Shown here piece by piece: positions 60,195 through 64,000 of a stretch of DNA of 64,000 nucleotides. The notes below the pieces were generated by a model. That model was not told where the DNA came from. It worked only from the letters and a program-made list of their open reading frames with translations, and did not search any database. Positions within the stretch are counted from its first letter, which is position 1. Each line of letters starts with the position of its first letter. A program made the translations under genes and the position numbers. Source of the DNA: V1-33 sp964523105 (GTDB lineage Bacteria > Verrucomicrobiota > Verrucomicrobiia > Verrucomicrobiales > V1-33); the NCBI GenBank assembly GCA_964523105.1, contig CAZFZN010000017.1, positions 62,001-126,000 on the forward strand, read 5' to 3'.

Positions 60195-61325
60195 ATGAAG
60201 ACCTTCTTTCCGGCCCTTCTCGCCCTCACTGTGCTGACGCTGTCCGCCCAGGAGAAAAAGCCTGCGCCGTCGAATACGGACAAAGCCGCCGCGGAGGCGC
60301 GCGACCGCCTCAACAAGCTCAAGCAGGACGAACGCAGCAAGGACCTCATCAAGAAGGCCGAGGCTGCCCTCAAGAAGGCCGATAAAAACAGTTCCGCCGC
60401 CAAAGCGGAGGTCGAGCGCATGACCAAAAAAGACGAGCTGCCGGAGGAAAGGGAGGCGCGCTCCAAACTCGAAAAACTGAAGAACAGCGTGGACCCGAAG
60501 GACATGGAGGAGTTTGAAAAGCTGCTCAAGGAGTCCACCGAAGCCCTGCGCGAGGAATATAAAACCTATCGCGAAAAACAGCGCAGCGAAAAGCCCTCCC
60601 CCGCCGCCCCGTCTCCCGCGCCCGAACCCGCACCGGTGAGCTTCGATAACGTGCCGGCGCCGGATGCCATGCCGCTGCTGCAGCCGCCCGCCTTTCCGGT
60701 GAGCCCGCTGGTCACGGCGGAGAACGGCATCATCCCCGGTGAGCGGGATCCGCGGCACCCTGACGTTGTCCTGCCGCCAGGCGATCCGCGCCGGCGCACG
60801 TGGGTGCTCACCGGAAATGTCCGCATCCGCCGCCCGTCTTTCGCGCTCGATGCGGACGAGGTGGACCTGCTGCTCAAAGAAGGCGAGTCGGCGAACTTCA
60901 GCGGCAATGCCAAAGCACCGTCCAGCGACCCCGCGGGCCGCGCCAAAAGCGAAGGCGGTCCGTTCGAGCGCATCGTCGCCCGCGGCAGGGTGCGCGTCAT
61001 GTTCATCGACCGCACCGGCCGCGTCCAGGTCGGTCGCGGCGGCTCCATGATTTATGAGGAGAAGAGCGGTGTCTTTCTGATTAAGGAATGGCCGGAGGCG
61101 GAGATCGGCAACAAGCTGCTGCGCGGACCGGCCAAAAGCTCAGTCATCAAACTCAGTAACATCACTGCCGAGGATCCGGATGTCGAAATACTGGGGCTCA
61201 AAATGGAAACGCTCGAGAATGCCCTGACACCGGAGGATCTGCCCCGCACGCCTGACAAGGACGTGCCCGGCGCCGGCACGGTGAAACCCCGCGCCGGAAC
61301 CGCTCCCGCGCCTGCGCCCCGCTGA
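60195..61325 (+). CDS. lptA: LptA/OstA-like LPS transport protein with N-terminal coiled coil
   Basis: 376 residues, twice the length of E. coli LptA. Signal peptide MKTFFPALLALTVLTLSA; a Lys/Glu-rich coiled-coil region (about 30-135); a Pro-rich spacer with PAPSPAPEPAP-like runs; then an OstA-type beta-jellyroll (about 195-330): WVLTGNVRIRRPSFALDADE, VDLLLKEGE, RIVARGRVRVMFI and SMIYEEKSGVFLIKEWPE. LptA bridges the periplasm between LptC and LptD. The added coiled coil is unusual. It lies one base after lptC and six before lptB, one operon. Confidence 0.75.
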   Translation: MKTFFPALLALTVLTLSAQEKKPAPSNTDKAAAEARDRLNKLKQDERSKDLIKKAEAALKKADKNSSAAKAEVERMTKKDELPEEREARSKLEKLKNSVDPKDMEEFEKLLKESTEALREEYKTYREKQRSEKPSPAAPSPAPEPAPVSFDNVPAPDAMPLLQPPAFPVSPLVTAENGIIPGERDPRHPDVVLPPGDPRRRTWVLTGNVRIRRPSFALDADEVDLLLKEGESANFSGNAKAPSSDPAGRAKSEGGPFERIVARGRVRVMFIDRTGRVQVGRGGSMIYEEKSGVFLIKEWPEAEIGNKLLRGPAKSSVIKLSNITAEDPDVEILGLKMETLENALTPEDLPRTPDKDVPGAGTVKPRAGTAPAPAPR

Positions 61326-61331
61326 TCCTCC

Positions 61332-62093
61332 ATGCCCGACGCCGCACCGACCCCGCCCGCGCCCAACGGAGAATTTCTGCTCTCCACCCACGGCCTCGTC
61401 AAAATCTACGATGAGCGCCGCGTGGTGAACGGCGTGGACATCACCGTCCGGCCCGGCGAGATCGTCGGCCTGCTCGGCCCTAACGGCGCCGGGAAAACCA
61501 CCACGTTTTACATGATCGTGGGGCTCGTGCCTCCCAACGGCGGCACGGTTTACTTCAACGGTCAGGACGCCACGCACCTCGCCATGTTCAAACGTGCGCG
61601 CCTCGGCATGGGCTACCTGCCGCAGGAGGAAAGCATTTTCCGCAAGCTTACGGTCGAGGAAAACATCATGGGCGTGATGGAAACCATGAAGCTGCCGAGG
61701 GCCGAGAAAAAAGAGCGGCTGGAGGGCCTGATGGAACGGTTTGGCATCGCGCATCTGCGCGACAACCACGCCATCACCCTCAGCGGCGGCGAGAAGCGCC
61801 GGCTCACCATCGCCCGCAGTCTCGTCACCGAACCGACCCTGCTCATGCTCGACGAGCCGTTCAGCGGCGTCGATCCCATCGCGGTGAGTGAAATTCAGGA
61901 AATCGTAAAGAGTCTCAGCGAAGCGGGACTGGCCATACTCATTACAGACCACAATGTTCGTGAGACACTTTCTATCGTGGATCGCGCTTACTTAATATAT
62001 GAAGGCCGTGTCCGCCGCGAAGGCACCCGCGATTTTCTCGTCAACGATCCGCTCAGCCGGCAGCTTTATCTTGGCGAAGGGTTCAGCATGTGA
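61332..62093 (+). CDS. lptB: LPS export ABC transporter ATP-binding protein
   Basis: 253 residues. Walker A GPNGAGKT (49-56), Q-loop in YLPQEESIF, signature LSGGE (150-154), Walker B LLMLDEP (170-176), and switch His207 in TDHNVRETL. The sequence GYLPQEESIFRKLTVEENI and the C-terminal RDFLVNDPLSRQLYLGEGF are diagnostic for LptB. It powers LPS extraction with LptF/LptG, which are not in the window. Codons 200-224 are strikingly AT-rich compared with the rest of the gene (see findings). Confidence 0.97.
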   Translation: MPDAAPTPPAPNGEFLLSTHGLVKIYDERRVVNGVDITVRPGEIVGLLGPNGAGKTTTFYMIVGLVPPNGGTVYFNGQDATHLAMFKRARLGMGYLPQEESIFRKLTVEENIMGVMETMKLPRAEKKERLEGLMERFGIAHLRDNHAITLSGGEKRRLTIARSLVTEPTLLMLDEPFSGVDPIAVSEIQEIVKSLSEAGLAILITDHNVRETLSIVDRAYLIYEGRVRREGTRDFLVNDPLSRQLYLGEGFSM

Positions 62094-62265
62094 TACAGAT
62101 TTTCGAGAAATGAGTGCCGGGAGAAGAGCCACGCAGCGCAGGTCCAACGGAGCCGGAGGACGGAAGGAGGACTTGAAGACCGCTGCCGCCCGGCTCAGCA
62201 ACTGCTCATCCTCCCCCGCTGCGGACCGCAGCGATGCGAATTTCAACCCCAACCAAAACAAGAAC

Positions 62266-62865
62266 ATGCAAACAGCAAACGTGGACCTGCACATCACCGT
62301 CACCGGACGCCACCTCGAGATCACGGACGCCATCCGCGAGTATGCGCGCAAGAAGCTCGACGGCCTCCACCTGGATTACCCGCGCATCATCGAAGCCAAA
62401 GTCATCCTCGACGTGCAGACGCACCACCGGCACTTTGCGGAGATCATCCTGTTCTGCGCCAATCACATTACCATCGAGTGCAGCAGCACCAGTGACGACC
62501 TCTATGCCGCGATCGACGAAACGATCAGCAAGATCGCCCGTCGCATGAGAAAGTACAAGACGCGCCTGCTGAAGAATCACCGCCCGCGCAAAGGCAGCGT
62601 CAAGCACATCGACGAACACGTCTTCTCCAGCGAGGCCTTTGAAACCCACGAGCACGACGAGGTGGAGCCGCAGATCATCCACCGCGAGAACTACCGCATC
62701 CGTCCGCTCTATCCTGACGAAGCCATCACCGAGCTGGAACTGAGCGAGCATCACTGGGTGATCTTCCGCAATCAGAACAGCCACGAGCTGAACATGATGT
62801 TCCGCCGCAAGGACGGAGACTACGGGCTCATTGCGCTGCCCGGCAGCAACGGGTCGAGCCACTGA
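62266..62865 (+). CDS. hpf: Ribosome hibernation promoting factor, long form
   Basis: 199 residues from the ATG at 62266; longer in-frame starts run into lptB and lack domain content. The N-terminal domain (about 5-105) has ITVTGRHLEITDAIREYARK, AKVILDVQTHHRHFAEI and DDLYAAIDETISKIARRMRK, which bind the 30S decoding area. A linker leads to the C-terminal dimerisation domain (about 140-195, IRPLYPDEAITELELSEHHW, FRNQNSHELNMMFRRKDGDY) that forms 100S ribosome dimers. In proteobacteria rpoN lies between lptB and hpf; here it is missing. A/C-rich leader with CAACCCCAACC and no Shine-Dalgarno sequence. Confidence 0.95.
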   Translation: MQTANVDLHITVTGRHLEITDAIREYARKKLDGLHLDYPRIIEAKVILDVQTHHRHFAEIILFCANHITIECSSTSDDLYAAIDETISKIARRMRKYKTRLLKNHRPRKGSVKHIDEHVFSSEAFETHEHDEVEPQIIHRENYRIRPLYPDEAITELELSEHHWVIFRNQNSHELNMMFRRKDGDYGLIALPGSNGSSH

Positions 62866-62892
62866 GCCTGCGCCGGCGGCACGGGCGCGGCA

Positions 62893-63906
62893 TCACGCCG
62901 GCCCGTGCTGCGGCCGCCCGAAAGCCGCGTCGAGAAACTGCTGCGCCAGTGCCGTTTCGTTGTCGCAGGCGAAACCGTTGATATCCGCCGTCAGCTGCGA
63001 ATCGCGCAGCGCGCGGACCACATGCCGGGCGCAGGCGTCCTGCAGCGCGGCGGCGCTTTCGGCACAGCCTTCCGCGCGCATCGTGCGGCGAAGGGCTCCG
63101 GCCACCTCCGCCGCCATGAGCACGAGATCGCGCGGCGCCTGGTGCTTGTGATCGTAGGCCGTGCACAGTTCCGCCTGACACAGCCGCTCCGGACCCGCAT
63201 GGCGGTAAAGTCCGTGCAGCAGCCGCACTTCGACGCCCCAGCCGTCATCCCATTCCAGCCGGCGCAGCATCTCTGCGCGCACGCAGAGTTCGCCCGCGAG
63301 CGGATAGCGCAGAGATTGCAAAAACCGCGTCCACGCATTGGGACACAGTTCCGCCCATGCACGCAACAGCGGCTGAAACAGCAGCCGGAAGACCCGCCCG
63401 TGCAGTCCGCCGGCGCTGCGGGCATAGCAGCCTTTGCACGCTTCCAGCCCGGCCTCCGGATGCAGCACCGGCCAGCACAGGCGCGCCAGAAATTCCGGGC
63501 TGTAACCGGCGATATCGCAGTCGTGCATGGCCACGGCGAATATGTCAGGATCGCGCCGCGCCTCCGCGGTGCAATCACGCAGATTGGCACCTTTGCCCGC
63601 GGCACTGCGCCGGTGCAGGATCGCGACGCGCCCGCCGAGCGGGCGAAATCTCTCCTCCGCAGCGGCGTGCTGCGATTCAGGCACCGCGTCCAGTCCGACA
63701 ACGATGCGCGAAACCCACGGAATGCCCGCGAGCACGGCGGTCATTTCCTCCAGGGCCGCGCCGTCGAGGTCGCGCGCATGACACGGCAGCACCAGCGCGA
63801 GCGGACGGCGGCGCGTCCATTCCGCGAGATCGGCATCCAGTTTCCCGGCGGCGCTGTGCAGCAGCGGAAGGGAGAGAACGGGGCCTGGCTGAAGGAGATC
63901 GGGCAT
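62893..63906 (-). CDS. GT-A glycosyltransferase resembling glucosyl-3-phosphoglycerate synthase
   Basis: 337 residues from the ATG at 63906 (63933 also possible). Nucleotide-sugar-binding start LALVLPCHARDLDG, then VSRIVVGLDAVPES, the loop RSAAGKGANLRDC, and the metal-binding FAVAMHDCDIAGYSPEFLAR with a DCD motif. The second half has GGLHGRVFRLLFQPLLRAW, LRYPLAGELCVRAEML, GWGVEVRLLHGLYR and a late AYDHKHQ. This layout matches GpgS/mannosyl-3-phosphoglycerate synthase (GT81-like) enzymes that make compatible solutes, though the substrate is not certain. Convergent with hpf. Nothing is recognised in the last 67 bases upstream. Confidence 0.78.
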   Translation of the reverse strand: MPDLLQPGPVLSLPLLHSAAGKLDADLAEWTRRRPLALVLPCHARDLDGAALEEMTAVLAGIPWVSRIVVGLDAVPESQHAAAEERFRPLGGRVAILHRRSAAGKGANLRDCTAEARRDPDIFAVAMHDCDIAGYSPEFLARLCWPVLHPEAGLEACKGCYARSAGGLHGRVFRLLFQPLLRAWAELCPNAWTRFLQSLRYPLAGELCVRAEMLRRLEWDDGWGVEVRLLHGLYRHAGPERLCQAELCTAYDHKHQAPRDLVLMAAEVAGALRRTMRAEGCAESAAALQDACARHVVRALRDSQLTADINGFACDNETALAQQFLDAAFGRPQHGPA

Positions 63907-64000
63907 GGAGTCAGCGGCTTCCTTGCGGCGCATCGCCGGGCTGGCAAGCTGCGCCTGCCGCCGCGCTCGAAAAAGGAGAGACTGGCACTTGCCAGATTTC

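Noticed and set aside
61999..62265. Longer start for the hibernation factor inside lptB
   Set aside because: The added residues overlap the 3' end of lptB, show no homology to the family and lack coding-type composition; the factor's domain begins directly after 62266.

Overview
The window (about 65% GC) looks like a chromosomal segment of a Gram-negative member of the Verrucomicrobiota. The reasons are family content rather than any one marker: a DUF1549/DUF1553 cytochrome-like protein, a TIGR03790 protein, a DUF1080 protein, an arylsulfatase, a CotH/lamin-tail giant, a Hanks kinase with an exported lectin-like domain, a eukaryote-type UDP-glucose pyrophosphorylase, LPS genes (kdsA, lptC/A/B) and menB. 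No tRNA, rRNA, CRISPR array, integrase or transposase was seen.

Layout. 1-13.2 kb: end of a SirB1-like gene, a VWA protein, UGPase, a Ser/Thr kinase, a TolC-like lipoprotein, a methyltransferase, a DUF2071 protein, an Mre11/Rad50-like nuclease-ATPase pair and a nitrilase-family amidase. 13.2-19.5 kb (minus strand): ECF sigma factor, small membrane protein, Spy/CpxP-like protein, then a 1599-residue CotH protein. 19.7-28 kb: sulfatase, menB, DUF423, DUF1287, lipoproteins including a lipase-like hydrolase, a proline-rich membrane protein followed by a 24-residue membrane peptide, a PPOX-family protein and an SGNH-like protein. 28.1-37.1 kb: a partial type VI secretion cluster on the minus strand in the order tssB-tssC-hcp-tagJ-tssE, then tssF, with a plus-strand gene for a 951-residue exported lectin-like protein lying between tssE and tssF. 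37.2-46.7 kb: panB, an MlaD-like protein, an RsmB-like methyltransferase, DUF1549/1553, TIGR03790, truA, polX. 46.7-54 kb: second ECF sigma factor, Uma2 and a DUF6714-like protein, mutS, a YjjJ-type HipA kinase, a kelch-like protein. 54.2-64 kb: DUF1080, a possible gene remnant, kdsA, a TIR-NTPase/TPR module, lptC-lptA-lptB, long-form hpf and a GpgS-like glycosyltransferase.

The best candidate for an undescribed system is at 56.4-59.4 kb. A TIR plus P-loop NTPase gene is followed, in the same reading frame and separated only by one TGA and two codons, by a gene for a winged-helix-like domain and six nearly identical 48-residue TPR repeats. Read together they have the order of a single STAND (NLR-like) immune receptor. 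The module lies on the opposite strand between kdsA and lptC-lptA-lptB-hpf, as if inserted into an LPS locus. Other items worth a look are the interrupted T6SS cluster, a pair of inverted dispersed palindromic elements, TATCC direct repeats upstream of the lone HipA gene, a shared CAACCCMAACC leader motif, and a strong excess of the word CCTGAC in all reading frames.
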